From NCBI GenBank assembly GCA_913045955.1, contig CAJWRZ010000002.1, forward strand, positions 1 through 43,563: 43,563 nt of DNA. The letters are read 5' to 3'. A program made the position numbers and the translations under genes. The notes below the pieces were generated by a model. That model saw only the letters and a list, made by a program, of their open reading frames with translations, was not told the DNA's origin and did not search any database. Position 1 is the first letter of the stretch; every line of letters begins with the position of its first letter. Below are positions 8,818 through 17,101 of the stretch, piece by piece. This stretch comes from an uncultured Puniceicoccaceae bacterium (lineage in GTDB: Bacteria; Verrucomicrobiota; Verrucomicrobiia; Opitutales; Coraliomargaritaceae).

Positions 8818-9867
8818 GTGCGCATTTGTTTCATATTGGGTGATAAGGATTCACTTGGGGGTATTCAGAACCATGTTTGCAGCTTGCTCAATGAATTATC
8901 TAGAAATAAATCTAATGATTACCACATAATTTCAAATAGAGTTCTTGTCCCTTACATTCCTAAAAATGTTAAAGTTCATGTTCTTGATCTTAATTCCCGT
9001 CGTAACCCTTTTTCTACTATTAAGCTTTTTTTAAGAATAAAAGAGATCAATCCGTCACTTATACACATACACGGTCGTAAATTCCTTAAATTAATTAGGT
9101 TTTATCGCTTATTTATAAAATTTAAACTCGTTTTAACCCTTCATAATACTAAGGGGATTCAGAAATTAAATTCTTTGAGTAAATCTTTTTTTGTCAAAAC
9201 GGCTATAGACCACTTTATTGTGGTGAGTGATCCGGAAAAAATTGCCTCTAGGGTTATAAATGCAACGCTTATTCATAATGGGATCAAGATGCCCGTCATA
9301 GAAGGTGATCGCTTTTTCTACAATCCGCCGCCATTTGAAAATGAGGGCCTACCTGTACTTATTGCTTGTGGCAGGTTTGTTAGAGAAAAGGGTTTTGACA
9401 TCCTTTTGGATGCGTTATCAAGAGTTCACAACGCAAAGCTTTGGCTTGTCGGTGATGGCCCTGAGATGCCTAGTATAAGAAAAATAGTCACCGCTAATAA
9501 TATGGATGATAGGGTTTGGTTGCCCGGTAGATTAAGTCATGATGATGTTCTTCAACTCATCAGTAAAGCTGACTTATTTGTCATTTCAAGTCTATCTGAA
9601 GGTGGCCCAATTACAATGTGCGAAGCAATGTTCCTTGATTGTCCTGTTGTTTCAACTAAGGTCGGTTTTGCGCCAGAGTTTTTAGATGAGCAACACATGT
9701 TTAGTGATATTTCAGCGGAGTCTATTCAACTAAAATTGAATGAAATTATTCTTAATTTAGAGCCATATAATACTACTTTAATGCCAAATTTTGAAAAAGT
9801 TAAAAATTCATTGGGTATTACTACTATGGCAAAAAAAACAGAAGCTGTGTATCAAAGTTTAAGCTGA
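8818..9867 (+). CDS. Family 4 glycosyltransferase (GTG start)
   Basis: This 349-residue GT-B enzyme has an N-terminal acceptor domain with a GGIQNHV loop. Its C-terminal nucleotide-sugar domain contains ACGRFVREKGFDILLDAL and the EX7E motif in EGGPITMCEAMF. The start is GTG at 8818, two bases after the stop of the preceding GT2 gene. No ATG or Shine-Dalgarno offers a better start and MRICFILGDKDSLGG is a normal GT4 N-terminus, so translation is probably coupled. The coding sequence looks more A+T-rich than its neighbours by eye, as is common for envelope sugar genes. Substrate unknown. It ends 32 bp from the convergent GT4 gene. Confidence 0.85.
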   Translation: MRICFILGDKDSLGGIQNHVCSLLNELSRNKSNDYHIISNRVLVPYIPKNVKVHVLDLNSRRNPFSTIKLFLRIKEINPSLIHIHGRKFLKLIRFYRLFIKFKLVLTLHNTKGIQKLNSLSKSFFVKTAIDHFIVVSDPEKIASRVINATLIHNGIKMPVIEGDRFFYNPPPFENEGLPVLIACGRFVREKGFDILLDALSRVHNAKLWLVGDGPEMPSIRKIVTANNMDDRVWLPGRLSHDDVLQLISKADLFVISSLSEGGPITMCEAMFLDCPVVSTKVGFAPEFLDEQHMFSDISAESIQLKLNEIILNLEPYNTTLMPNFEKVKNSLGITTMAKKTEAVYQSLS

Positions 9868-9899
9868 ATGATTTCATCGTGCTTATTTTTTCAATTAAT

Positions 9900-11006
9900 T
9901 TACTGAATAACTTTTTTATAAATTTCTAGTACGCTAGAGTTAGTTTCCTCCAGGGTGAATTCAGTATTTTCAATCGGTTTACTTTTAACTGAAGCATTGT
10001 AGAAATCTCTAATTTTCAACCGCATAGTTGATTTCTTATTAGGCTCTATTTTACCCTCGGGGAATAGGACATTTAATTGTTCTTCAACACCGCCATGGGC
10101 GTAGGCGAATACCGGTTTCCCCATGCTAAGGGCTTCAAGGCTTACACGCCCGAAAGCTTCGGGAATTGTTGAGCATGAAACGACTAGATCTGAAACAGCC
10201 ATAATCTCTCTGACATCCTTGCGGTGCCCCAGGAAAGTGAAGTCATCATCTAGCTTAAAGTTTTCAATTTGTGCTAACAGTCTATCATAGAAACGTGTCT
10301 TTGTTGGATGAGCATCACCGACAAATATGCCATGGACTGGGATGCCATCCTCTTTTAAAAATTTTATTATTTCGATGAAGTCCATGTGCCCTTTCCATGA
10401 GGTGATTCTCCCCGGTAAAGTTATTAAGAATTTCTTGCTAAAATGGGCGTGGGTTTGATGCCACTGATTGAGCCATTCAGCATCCGGCTGGAAGCCATAT
10501 TGAAAGAAATCTGGGTCGATACCTCGGTGGACCACAGTAAGAGGTCCTTTTGTCTGACCGGTATAGTACTTTAATACATATTTTTTTACGGACTCAGAAA
10601 CACATATTACCTGAGCCCCTTTGGCCATAATCGCTGAGTACATATTAACTGAATAAAACCCATGGAATGTGGTGACGATCTTAGGGCGCCTATCCTTAGG
10701 CATTAATTTACAAGCAATTATAGCGAGCCATGCGGGCATCCTTGACCTTAAATGAATGATATCAAATGCCTCATCAAGGAAGAGCTTTCTTAATGCAAAA
10801 ACCTGCTTGAGTGAGCTTATATGCTTTTTATGGACGGGTAGTTTGATGTGCCGGCTACCTTCATTTTCTAATTGTTCTACCATAGGACCACCGTTTGAAA
10901 CGACCACGGATTCATGACCTTTTTCAATGAGATATTGTCCTAGTTCTAAGGTGCCTCGTTCGACGCCTCCGGAATTTAACTCAGGTAAGATTTGTAGAAT
11001 TTTCAA
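9900..11006 (-). CDS. Family 4 glycosyltransferase
   Basis: This 368-residue GT-B enzyme starts MKILQILPELNSGGVERGTLEL, the typical N-terminal glycine loop. The donor-binding half has LPGRITSWKGHMDFI and the EX7E motif in EAFGRVSLEALSMGKPV. It shares the strand with the PAP2 gene just upstream (17 bp gap) and is convergent with the preceding GT4 gene. It most likely adds a sugar to lipopolysaccharide core or another surface glycan. Sequence alone does not give the sugar. Confidence 0.87.
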   Translation of the reverse strand: MKILQILPELNSGGVERGTLELGQYLIEKGHESVVVSNGGPMVEQLENEGSRHIKLPVHKKHISSLKQVFALRKLFLDEAFDIIHLRSRMPAWLAIIACKLMPKDRRPKIVTTFHGFYSVNMYSAIMAKGAQVICVSESVKKYVLKYYTGQTKGPLTVVHRGIDPDFFQYGFQPDAEWLNQWHQTHAHFSKKFLITLPGRITSWKGHMDFIEIIKFLKEDGIPVHGIFVGDAHPTKTRFYDRLLAQIENFKLDDDFTFLGHRKDVREIMAVSDLVVSCSTIPEAFGRVSLEALSMGKPVFAYAHGGVEEQLNVLFPEGKIEPNKKSTMRLKIRDFYNASVKSKPIENTEFTLEETNSSVLEIYKKVIQ

Positions 11007-11023
11007 GGTACTTAAGTCGAAGG

Positions 11024-11881
11024 TTAATGTTTTTTATAACGCCGGCAAAAGGCAATAAAAGGAAGTGATGCTAACACTCCTACAGTTGCTCCGGCAATCG
11101 TATCTGAAGGGTAATGTTGTTTTAAACTTACGCGTGCGTAGCCAACGGTACAGGCGTAGGCGACAAAAGGAACGCCCAAATAAGGATTCAAGGCAAAGAA
11201 TGATCCAGTTGTGGAGAAAGCAGATGAGGTGTGGCCTGAGGGAAAGCTGTGGTATTTATGCTTTAAGTTAAAGGGCTCAAATGTATCGGTGCATTCCATT
11301 TTGATCGCGGTCGCGGGTCTGAGTCGTCCAAAAGCTACTTTTGAGGTTCTTATGGCTAAGGTTGAGAAAATTAATGTGACCAGAACTGAGATACTGGCTA
11401 ATCGAAGCAATCTAGATTTCCCCAGTTTGGCGAGTCCCCAAAGCGTGATAAATGCCAATAAGTGAAAAGCATACTCGGTCGTCCAAGAAAGTAAGCGGAT
11501 CAGTTCGCTTGGCGGGTTATTTGAATCTGCTTCTAGTACTTTGTTTAAGGACAGAGCGTAATCTTTCTCACTAGGAATCATGAAAGCAAATAAGAGGATT
11601 AGCATCAGCAAAAGCACCGAAGAGAGTCTTTTCCAGTGGACGCAATACCAATGCCAATAATAAGCAAAGAGGCATTTGAATTCTTTGCTGAAACGACTAC
11701 TTGAAGCTAGGGCCTCTTCCAGGTGAATCAATTTCTCAGCTTTCGAAATCTTTTTGTTTTTCAAAATTGCCATCAGCCATAATTTGTGTGAATGATTCCA
11801 CTTATTCAATGCTTTTAGATTAAAATTTTTTCTGAAAGCGCTTGTTTCATTCTGCAAATTTGTTTCACAATCCTTATTCAT
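11024..11881 (-). CDS. PAP2-family membrane phosphatase
   Basis: This 285-residue integral membrane protein carries all three PAP2 active-site blocks: KX6RP from Lys181 (KVAFGRLRP), PSGH at 214-217, and RX5HX3D with Arg250, His256 and Asp260 (RVSLKQHYPSD). Several hydrophobic segments begin near residue 88. Known relatives dephosphorylate undecaprenyl pyrophosphate, phosphatidylglycerol phosphate or lipid A. The glycosyltransferase context suggests a lipid-linked envelope substrate. The first 80 residues are hydrophilic, and Met37 (11773) is a possible alternative start. The start at 11881 lies only 12 bp from the divergent serS start. Confidence 0.88.
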   Translation of the reverse strand: MNKDCETNLQNETSAFRKNFNLKALNKWNHSHKLWLMAILKNKKISKAEKLIHLEEALASSSRFSKEFKCLFAYYWHWYCVHWKRLSSVLLLMLILLFAFMIPSEKDYALSLNKVLEADSNNPPSELIRLLSWTTEYAFHLLAFITLWGLAKLGKSRLLRLASISVLVTLIFSTLAIRTSKVAFGRLRPATAIKMECTDTFEPFNLKHKYHSFPSGHTSSAFSTTGSFFALNPYLGVPFVAYACTVGYARVSLKQHYPSDTIAGATVGVLASLPFIAFCRRYKKH

Positions 11882-11893
11882 TAAATTTTACCT

Positions 11894-13165
11894 ATGATTG
11901 ATATTAAGTTATTAAGAGAGCAGCCTGACTTAGTTCAGAAGGCTATTGCTAGAAAAAAATTCAATGTTGATCTCAGTAAAGTCATTGAACTGGATACGGT
12001 GCGTCGTGCAAAGATTACTGAATCTGAGTCAGCTCGGGCTGAGCAGAAAGTCGCCAGTCAAGCCATGGCCAAGATGGAAAAGGGCACTCCTGAATTTTTA
12101 GAAAAGCTCGCTTCTATGAAGGCAACTTCCGCACAGGCCAAAGAATTGGAGGCACAGGCTAAAGAAGCGGACCAAGCCTTTAATGAAGCCTTTTTAGAAA
12201 TCCCTAATTTGCCGGACCCAAGTGTCCCAACAGGGAATACGGAATCTGATAATGAGGTTGTGAAGACTTGGGGCGCTATCGATGGAGATTTTCCTTTCGC
12301 TAAAGCGCATTACGATATCCCATGGTTTGAATCTCGCGTTGATTTTGCTCGGGGAGTTAAGGTGACAGGTGCGGGCTTTCCTTTTTATGTTGGGGAAATG
12401 TCTAGAATGGTTCGTGCACTGATTAATTATTTTTTAGATGAGGCCTATGCGAGTGGTTATCAGGAAGTGGCACCGCCAATCATGGTCAATGCCGAGAGTG
12501 CTACGGCCACAGGTCAACTGCCGGATAAAGAAGGGCAGATGTATTTGGATCCCAATGAGGGCTTCTATTTGATCCCAACAGCGGAGGTCCCCGTGACCAA
12601 TTTCTATAGAGATGAAATTTTAGAGGCTCAGGATTTACCGGTTTATAGATGTGCCTACACGCCATGCTTTAGACGAGAAGCAGGTAGTTGGGGAGCCGAT
12701 GTTCGCGGGCTGAATCGTCTGCACCAATTCGACAAAGTGGAACTTGTTAAATGGACCAATGCTGAGAGTAGTATGGAGGAGTTAGATCACTTGCGGGGTC
12801 ATGTAGAAAAACTTTTAGAATCCTTGGAACTCCCTTACCGAGTCCTGAAAATGTGCAGCGGTGATATAGGATTCCCGCATGCTAAGCAGTATGACCTAGA
12901 GGTTTTTGCTGCTGGTCAAAAGCGTTGGTTAGAAGTTTCTAGTTGTAGTAACTTCACTGATTTTCAAGCCCGCCGGGCAGGTATTCGCTACCGCGATGCG
13001 CACGGTAAAATTCAAACAGCCCATACTTTGAATGGATCCGCCTTAGCGATTCCTCGTGTATTAGCAGCTATTCTTGAGAATAACCTTCAGGAGGATGGGC
13101 GAGTTAAAGTTCCTAAAGTATTGAATAAATGGATTCCTCAGGAATACTTGGGTGAAGCTAACTAA
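11894..13165 (+). CDS. serS: Serine--tRNA ligase
   Basis: This 423-residue class II synthetase charges tRNA-Ser (and tRNA-Sec where present). An N-terminal coiled-coil arm (MIDIKLLREQPDLVQKAI to about residue 110) binds the long variable arm of tRNA-Ser. The catalytic domain has motif 2 in CFRREAGSWGADVRGLNRLHQFDK and motif 3 near LNGSALAIPRVLAAILE. Length and domain order are those of ordinary bacterial SerRS. The ATG at 11894 fits the family N-terminus exactly, although no Shine-Dalgarno is visible. Confidence 0.97.
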   Translation: MIDIKLLREQPDLVQKAIARKKFNVDLSKVIELDTVRRAKITESESARAEQKVASQAMAKMEKGTPEFLEKLASMKATSAQAKELEAQAKEADQAFNEAFLEIPNLPDPSVPTGNTESDNEVVKTWGAIDGDFPFAKAHYDIPWFESRVDFARGVKVTGAGFPFYVGEMSRMVRALINYFLDEAYASGYQEVAPPIMVNAESATATGQLPDKEGQMYLDPNEGFYLIPTAEVPVTNFYRDEILEAQDLPVYRCAYTPCFRREAGSWGADVRGLNRLHQFDKVELVKWTNAESSMEELDHLRGHVEKLLESLELPYRVLKMCSGDIGFPHAKQYDLEVFAAGQKRWLEVSSCSNFTDFQARRAGIRYRDAHGKIQTAHTLNGSALAIPRVLAAILENNLQEDGRVKVPKVLNKWIPQEYLGEAN

Positions 13166-13215
13166 TTTATCAACGAATCTACCCACTAATTTATTAACTA
13201 TTAGGACTGTATTAT

Positions 13216-13455
13216 ATGATCGAAAATTTCTTCAATGAGTTAATGCTCTGGAACCCACTTTATTGGGGCGGCCTAGTTTTATTTCTATTCATCTTATTCA
13301 AGATCATAAAGAACTTAGGTAAGATCTTTATTTTCCTAATCATTCTCGGTTTGGTCGTTTACACCGTTAATTATTTTTACCCAGAATTTCTTGGACAAGC
13401 GATGGAGTTCATAGGCAAGGAATCCAAAGAATTACCTTTAATTAAAGATTTATAA
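13216..13455 (+). CDS. Small two-helix membrane protein of unknown function
   Basis: This 79-residue protein has two hydrophobic segments, about residues 17-31 (YWGGLVLFLFILFKI) and 37-54 (IFIFLIILGLVVYTVNYF), joined by a short lysine-containing loop (KNLGK). I do not recognise a family. It sits between serS (50 bp upstream) and proS (6 bp downstream), so it is probably translated with proS. It may be a lineage-specific inner-membrane protein. Compact placement and membrane-protein composition support a real gene; there is no functional evidence. Confidence 0.6.
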   Translation: MIENFFNELMLWNPLYWGGLVLFLFILFKIIKNLGKIFIFLIILGLVVYTVNYFYPEFLGQAMEFIGKESKELPLIKDL

Positions 13456-13461
13456 TTAAGT

Positions 13462-14961
13462 ATGTCGAACAAACCCAAAACAGCCATCACGCCAACGCGG
13501 GAAGAGAATTATCCAGAGTGGTACCAGCAAGTCATCAAAGCAGCAGACCTTGCAGAGTCTTCTCCTGTTCGAGGCTGTATGGTGATTAAGCCTTGGGGCT
13601 ACGCGATTTGGGAGAATATTCAAAAGGAATTAGACCGCCGTTTTAAAGCTACAGGGCACAAGAATGCTTATTTCCCGCTCTTTATTCCGATGCGTTACTT
13701 GCAGAAGGAAGCGGACCATGTCGATGGTTTTGCCAAAGAATGCGCGGTTGTGACGCATTCCCGGCTAGAAGCTGATGAAAAGGGTCAATTACAGCCAGCC
13801 GGTGAATTAGATGAACCGCTTATTGTGAGGCCGACTTCTGAAACCATCATTGGAGAGCTCTTTGCAAAATGGGTTCAATCCTACCGAGATCTCCCCTTAT
13901 TGATTAATCAATGGGCAAATGTGGTTCGTTGGGAAATGCGCACACGGCTCTTTTTAAGGACTGCGGAATTCCTTTGGCAAGAAGGGCACACCGTTCATGC
14001 AACTGAAGAAGATGCCATGAAAGAGACTTTGCAGATGCTGAATATTTATGCCGATTTCTCAGAGAAATATTTAGCGATGCCTGTGGTTACCGGAGAGAAA
14101 ACAGAAGCCGAGCGTTTCCCCGGGGCAGAATCAACTTTCTCCATTGAAGCAATGATGCAGGACAAGAAAGCTTTGCAGGCTGGAACCTCTCATTTTCTCG
14201 GCCAGAACTTTGCTAAATCCAGCTCGATTAAATTTCTAAATAAAGATTCTCAAGAAGAATATGCATGGACGACTTCCTGGGGCGTATCCACTCGACTTGT
14301 GGGTGGCTTGATTATGACGCACTCAGACGATGACGGCTTAGTGTTACCTCCGGCGATAGCCCCGGCACATGTAGTCATCCTTCCGATTACGCCAAAGGAT
14401 GAAACCCGCCAAGCTGTCTTGGATTATTGTGCGGATTTAAAAAAAGCACTTGAAGGCCAAAATTATTTGGGAGATCCAGTGCGTGTGGAGCTCGATGATC
14501 GAGATATCCGAGGCGGAGAGAAGACTTGGGGCTGGATTAAAAAGGGTGTGCCGATTCGCGTGGAGGTTGGGCCCCGTGATATGGAGAAGGACTCAGTTTT
14601 TTATGGTCGTAGAGATAAGGCGGCTAAGGATAAAATCAGTCAAGAGCTGGAAGCTTTTGTTGCTGGGATTGAGGGACTGCTTGGATCGATCCAAGAGACC
14701 TTGTTGCTCAAAGCTAAGGCTTTCCAAAAAGCGAATACACAAACATTGGAATCTAAGGAAGCTTTCGAAGCTTACTTTAAGTCTGAGGATGCGGGCTTTG
14801 CTTCCGCGGGTTTTTGCCTAGATCCACAGCTTGAAGATCAAATTGCCAAGGAGTATAAAGTTACGGTGCGTTGTGTCCCAACCAAAACGGTCAATGAAAC
14901 TGCTCCCTGCATCTTTACGGGCCAAGCCGGCAAGCGGGTGATCTTTGCGCGGTCTTATTAA
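13462..14961 (+). CDS. proS: Proline--tRNA ligase, archaeal/eukaryal type
   Basis: This 499-residue class II synthetase is of the short ProS type found in archaea, eukaryotes and a minority of bacteria, lacking the large editing insert of the E. coli type. Diagnostic blocks are YPEWYQQVIKAADLAESSPVRG at the N-terminus, RPTSETIIG, WEMRTRLFLRTAEFLWQEGH, and a C-terminal extension ending in VIFARSY. The zinc-binding-like tail keeps cysteines at CVPT and APCIF. It joins the tRNA-charging pair serS/proS. Replacement of a bacterial-type ProRS by horizontal transfer is an old, widespread event, so this is not necessarily recent. Confidence 0.95.
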   Translation: MSNKPKTAITPTREENYPEWYQQVIKAADLAESSPVRGCMVIKPWGYAIWENIQKELDRRFKATGHKNAYFPLFIPMRYLQKEADHVDGFAKECAVVTHSRLEADEKGQLQPAGELDEPLIVRPTSETIIGELFAKWVQSYRDLPLLINQWANVVRWEMRTRLFLRTAEFLWQEGHTVHATEEDAMKETLQMLNIYADFSEKYLAMPVVTGEKTEAERFPGAESTFSIEAMMQDKKALQAGTSHFLGQNFAKSSSIKFLNKDSQEEYAWTTSWGVSTRLVGGLIMTHSDDDGLVLPPAIAPAHVVILPITPKDETRQAVLDYCADLKKALEGQNYLGDPVRVELDDRDIRGGEKTWGWIKKGVPIRVEVGPRDMEKDSVFYGRRDKAAKDKISQELEAFVAGIEGLLGSIQETLLLKAKAFQKANTQTLESKEAFEAYFKSEDAGFASAGFCLDPQLEDQIAKEYKVTVRCVPTKTVNETAPCIFTGQAGKRVIFARSY

Positions 14962-14962
14962 A

Positions 14963-15613
14963 TCAATCGAGTGTTCCAAGCTTTTGTAATTTTGGGCGAA
15001 TTACAAATTGGCAATAAGGGTGCGTTTGATTGTTTTGGTAAAAGTTTTGATGGTAACCTTCTGCTGAGTAGAACTTTTGAGCGGGGACTATTTCCGTGAC
15101 GATTTTGTCGCTAAAGCTGGCTTGAGCGTTTGCTTTCGAATTAATGGCTGTCTTTTGTTGGGATGCTGAATGGTAAAAAATAGCAGAGCGGTATTGCGTT
15201 CCTACATCGGCGCCTTGGCGATTTAAAGTCGTGGGGTCGTGTGCGTCCCAAAAGCGTTCTAAAATTGTTTCAAAGCTGATTACAGAAGGCTTAAATTTAA
15301 TTTGAATCACTTCTGCATGGCCAGTCTTACCACTACATATCGCCTCATAGGTTGGATTTTCTGTTTGGCCGCCCGTGTATCCTGAGATTACGGCTTCTAC
15401 GCCCTTTAGGGACTCAAATACGGCTTCTACGCACCAAAAGCAGCCAGCACCTAAAGTTGCCAGTTCTATTAAGTCATTGTTATTGGTTTTTTCAGTCATT
15501 TTTTCGGTGTTTATAGATTCTGCTAGCAGGTTGAGATGGGTTAGGAGGCATAATCCTAAAGTCCAGATTAGGGGTAAAAAAAACTTGGGGGTGGCTTGAG
15601 GCGTAATGGGCAT
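14963..15613 (-). CDS. msrA: Peptide methionine-S-sulfoxide reductase, predicted exported
   Basis: MsrA repairs methionine-S-sulfoxide in proteins. The catalytic motif is GAGCFWCVEAVFE, with the nucleophilic Cys in GCFWC, followed by GYTGG and HDPTTLNRQGADVGTQYRSAIF. I choose the ATG at 15613 rather than a longer in-frame start at 15685. From 15613 the protein opens with a signal-peptide-like region (MPITPQATPKFFLPLIW, then LCLLTHLNLLAES) and clears the upstream DUF493 gene by 22 bp; the longer form would overlap it. The enzyme is therefore probably periplasmic or membrane-tethered. It is convergent with proS, with a 1-bp gap. Confidence 0.92.
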   Translation of the reverse strand: MPITPQATPKFFLPLIWTLGLCLLTHLNLLAESINTEKMTEKTNNNDLIELATLGAGCFWCVEAVFESLKGVEAVISGYTGGQTENPTYEAICSGKTGHAEVIQIKFKPSVISFETILERFWDAHDPTTLNRQGADVGTQYRSAIFYHSASQQKTAINSKANAQASFSDKIVTEIVPAQKFYSAEGYHQNFYQNNQTHPYCQFVIRPKLQKLGTLD

Positions 15614-15635
15614 GCACTTCAGGGTCTTTAGGGGA

Positions 15636-15902
15636 TCAAAGGGTGATAATGCCGGGTACTTCTGATACTTGCGAATAAATTGCAATCACTTCATCGGAAG
15701 AGGAGACCTCTTTTTCCATAGTATAAGCAATGAAACGTCCATTTGAAGAAGGTCTTGAGCTTAGCGTAGCATCTCCTAGAAGTTCAAGTAACTGTTCTGA
15801 GCGTTCTTTCGGTACTATGAATTTGAATGGGAAGAGGGCCGGCCATTCGTAATTGTGGTCTAAGCTACTTTTAAAGCTTTCTACTGATTTTGGATCAAAC
15901 AT
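15636..15902 (-). CDS. DUF493 (YbeD-like) protein
   Basis: This 88-residue protein aligns with the YbeD/DUF493 fold: WPALFPFKFIVPKE, then SSRPSSNGRFIAYTMEKEVSSSDEVIAIYSQVSEVPGIITL, corresponding to the family's S-S-x-G-x-Y/F strand and the terminal V-x-x-x-L. The fold is ACT-like and its cellular role is not settled. It is directly upstream of msrA on the same strand. Confidence 0.8.
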   Translation of the reverse strand: MFDPKSVESFKSSLDHNYEWPALFPFKFIVPKERSEQLLELLGDATLSSRPSSNGRFIAYTMEKEVSSSDEVIAIYSQVSEVPGIITL

Positions 15903-16029
15903 AAGTTAAATTTAATAAAGAAAACTCATAAGTCGAAAGCAAAGGCATTTTTTTAAGATCAAGACTTGCAAGAACCGTAAATCACCCCAATAAAAGTTGC
16001 TTAGTAAATAATTTACTTCCTACATCTAT

Positions 16030-16115
16030 GCCTGGGTGGTGGAATGGTAGACACTCGGGACTTAAAATCCCGTGCCAGAAATGGCGTGCGGGTTCAAGTC
16101 CCGCCCCAGGTACCA
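16030..16115 (+). tRNA. tRNA-Leu (UAA anticodon)
   Basis: An 86-base class II tRNA. The acceptor stem GCCTGGG (16030-16036) pairs with CCCAGGT, with a terminal G-U, followed by discriminator A and an encoded CCA (16113-16115). The anticodon arm is CGGGA-CTTAAAA-TCCCG, giving anticodon TAA (reads UUA, Leu). The long variable arm is TGCC-AGAAAT-GGCG. The T arm is GCGGG-TTCAAGT-CCCGC. Leu identity is supported by the anticodon, the variable arm and A73. Confidence 0.96.
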
Positions 16116-16141
16116 ATTTTATGAGCTCAGCATTGAGTTTA

Positions 16142-16168
16142 TTGTAATAAAAGTTGGTTTTATTATAA
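16142..16168. terminator. AT-rich hairpin between tRNA-Leu and the heme operon end
   Basis: TTGTAATAAAA (16142-16152) and TTTTATTATAA (16158-16168) form an 11-pair stem with one G-U and a five-base loop. It lies between the 3' end of tRNA-Leu (plus strand) and the last gene of the minus-strand heme operon, so it could terminate either. It has no clear T-tract and is entirely A+T, so the call is weak. Confidence 0.25.
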
Positions 16169-16217
16169 GTTCCCTCTAAAGCCTTAATCTTGTTTTATTT
16201 CGCCGGACTGAAGTAAA

Positions 16218-16799
16218 TTAAGAGTATGCCCCTATATTGGGTTCGGCTTTTAAGAGTGCTCTAGTTGTTTGAAGTTCTGAAAGAAAAGATTCGAGTTCAT
16301 TAACAACACCGAAAGAATCAAGGTTTTGAATAATTTCACTTATATTAGGGATTTTAATTTGTTCGCCAACTAACTGTTCTGAATCTATGGGAAAATTAGA
16401 ATCGGGCAGTACTGCTTGGGCAATAGTGAAGCATGCCCAAGCTCTCCAACTTCTTAATTCGCTTCTTGGTCCCGACATCCGGGTGGCTAGGTGCTGAAAA
16501 TGACGCACTGGGTTACCTAGAAAGTGATAGACATCTCGGTTTTCTAAATACCATTTCAGTGCAGCGTAGGGGGCATAAGGTCCCATAACTCTTATATCAG
16601 CGATGAATGCTTTATTTAACTGTAATATTGCCTGTGCTTGCTTTTTTTGAAGCCAGTAAGATTGGGATAACTCTAGGCAAGCAATATGATATTGGTTCGC
16701 GCATTCATGCCTAAATCGGCGCGTATGATTTGAATCCAAGTGTTCTGATACTTCTGGCAAAAAAGGATTTTTGGGCAAAGTATTGAGTTTTTGTATCAT
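16218..16799 (-). CDS. Conserved-looking protein of unknown function, last gene of heme operon
   Basis: This 193-residue soluble protein has no signal peptide or membrane segment. I do not recognise a characterised family. The N-terminal third is helical and rich in His, Arg and aromatics (NHTRRFRHECANQYHIACLE, residues 24-43). It continues with an alpha-helical, TPR-like stretch (QAILQLNKAFIADIRV), then a FLGNPVRHFQHLATRM block. It starts 9 bp after the DUF2470 gene, so it is almost certainly co-transcribed with hutZ and the heme transporter genes. Its histidines and cysteines make heme handling conceivable, but that is only context. Confidence 0.65.
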   Translation of the reverse strand: MIQKLNTLPKNPFLPEVSEHLDSNHTRRFRHECANQYHIACLELSQSYWLQKKQAQAILQLNKAFIADIRVMGPYAPYAALKWYLENRDVYHFLGNPVRHFQHLATRMSGPRSELRSWRAWACFTIAQAVLPDSNFPIDSEQLVGEQIKIPNISEIIQNLDSFGVVNELESFLSELQTTRALLKAEPNIGAYS

Positions 16800-16808
16800 C
16801 TTAATTAC

Positions 16809-17093
16809 CTAGGTTCGCTTAGCTAGCTTTGCCATTTTAACCATAGTCATATGTGCATCGTGTGCGGATACTAGTGTATGGTCAAATTTTATGCTTACAG
16901 TGTCGACCTTGGAGTTATGCAGATAATTAATACGCATATGCTCAGAATCTAAGTCTATGATTTTAGCATTATTACAGTTTTGTATTTGTCCATAGAATTG
17001 AACATATGAAATTAAAGCATCCTCATGATCTTCATTCATATGTTCAATAATCCGGACTACTTCTTTTTTCTTAAGTGTGCTTTCATTCTTCAT
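16809..17093 (-). CDS. DUF2470 domain protein (HugZ C-terminal-like)
   Basis: This 94-residue protein consists of a DUF2470 domain: IIEHMNEDHEDALISYVQFYG (residues 11-31) followed by AKIIDLDSEHMRINY and a C-terminal helix. In HugZ-type heme oxygenases this domain is fused behind the FMN-binding split barrel. Here it is a separate gene 8 bp downstream of the HutZ-like gene. It probably works with HutZ in cytoplasmic heme handling; the exact role of the domain is not established. Confidence 0.82.
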   Translation of the reverse strand: MKNESTLKKKEVVRIIEHMNEDHEDALISYVQFYGQIQNCNNAKIIDLDSEHMRINYLHNSKVDTVSIKFDHTLVSAHDAHMTMVKMAKLAKRT

Positions 17094-17101
17094 AATAAAG
17101 A

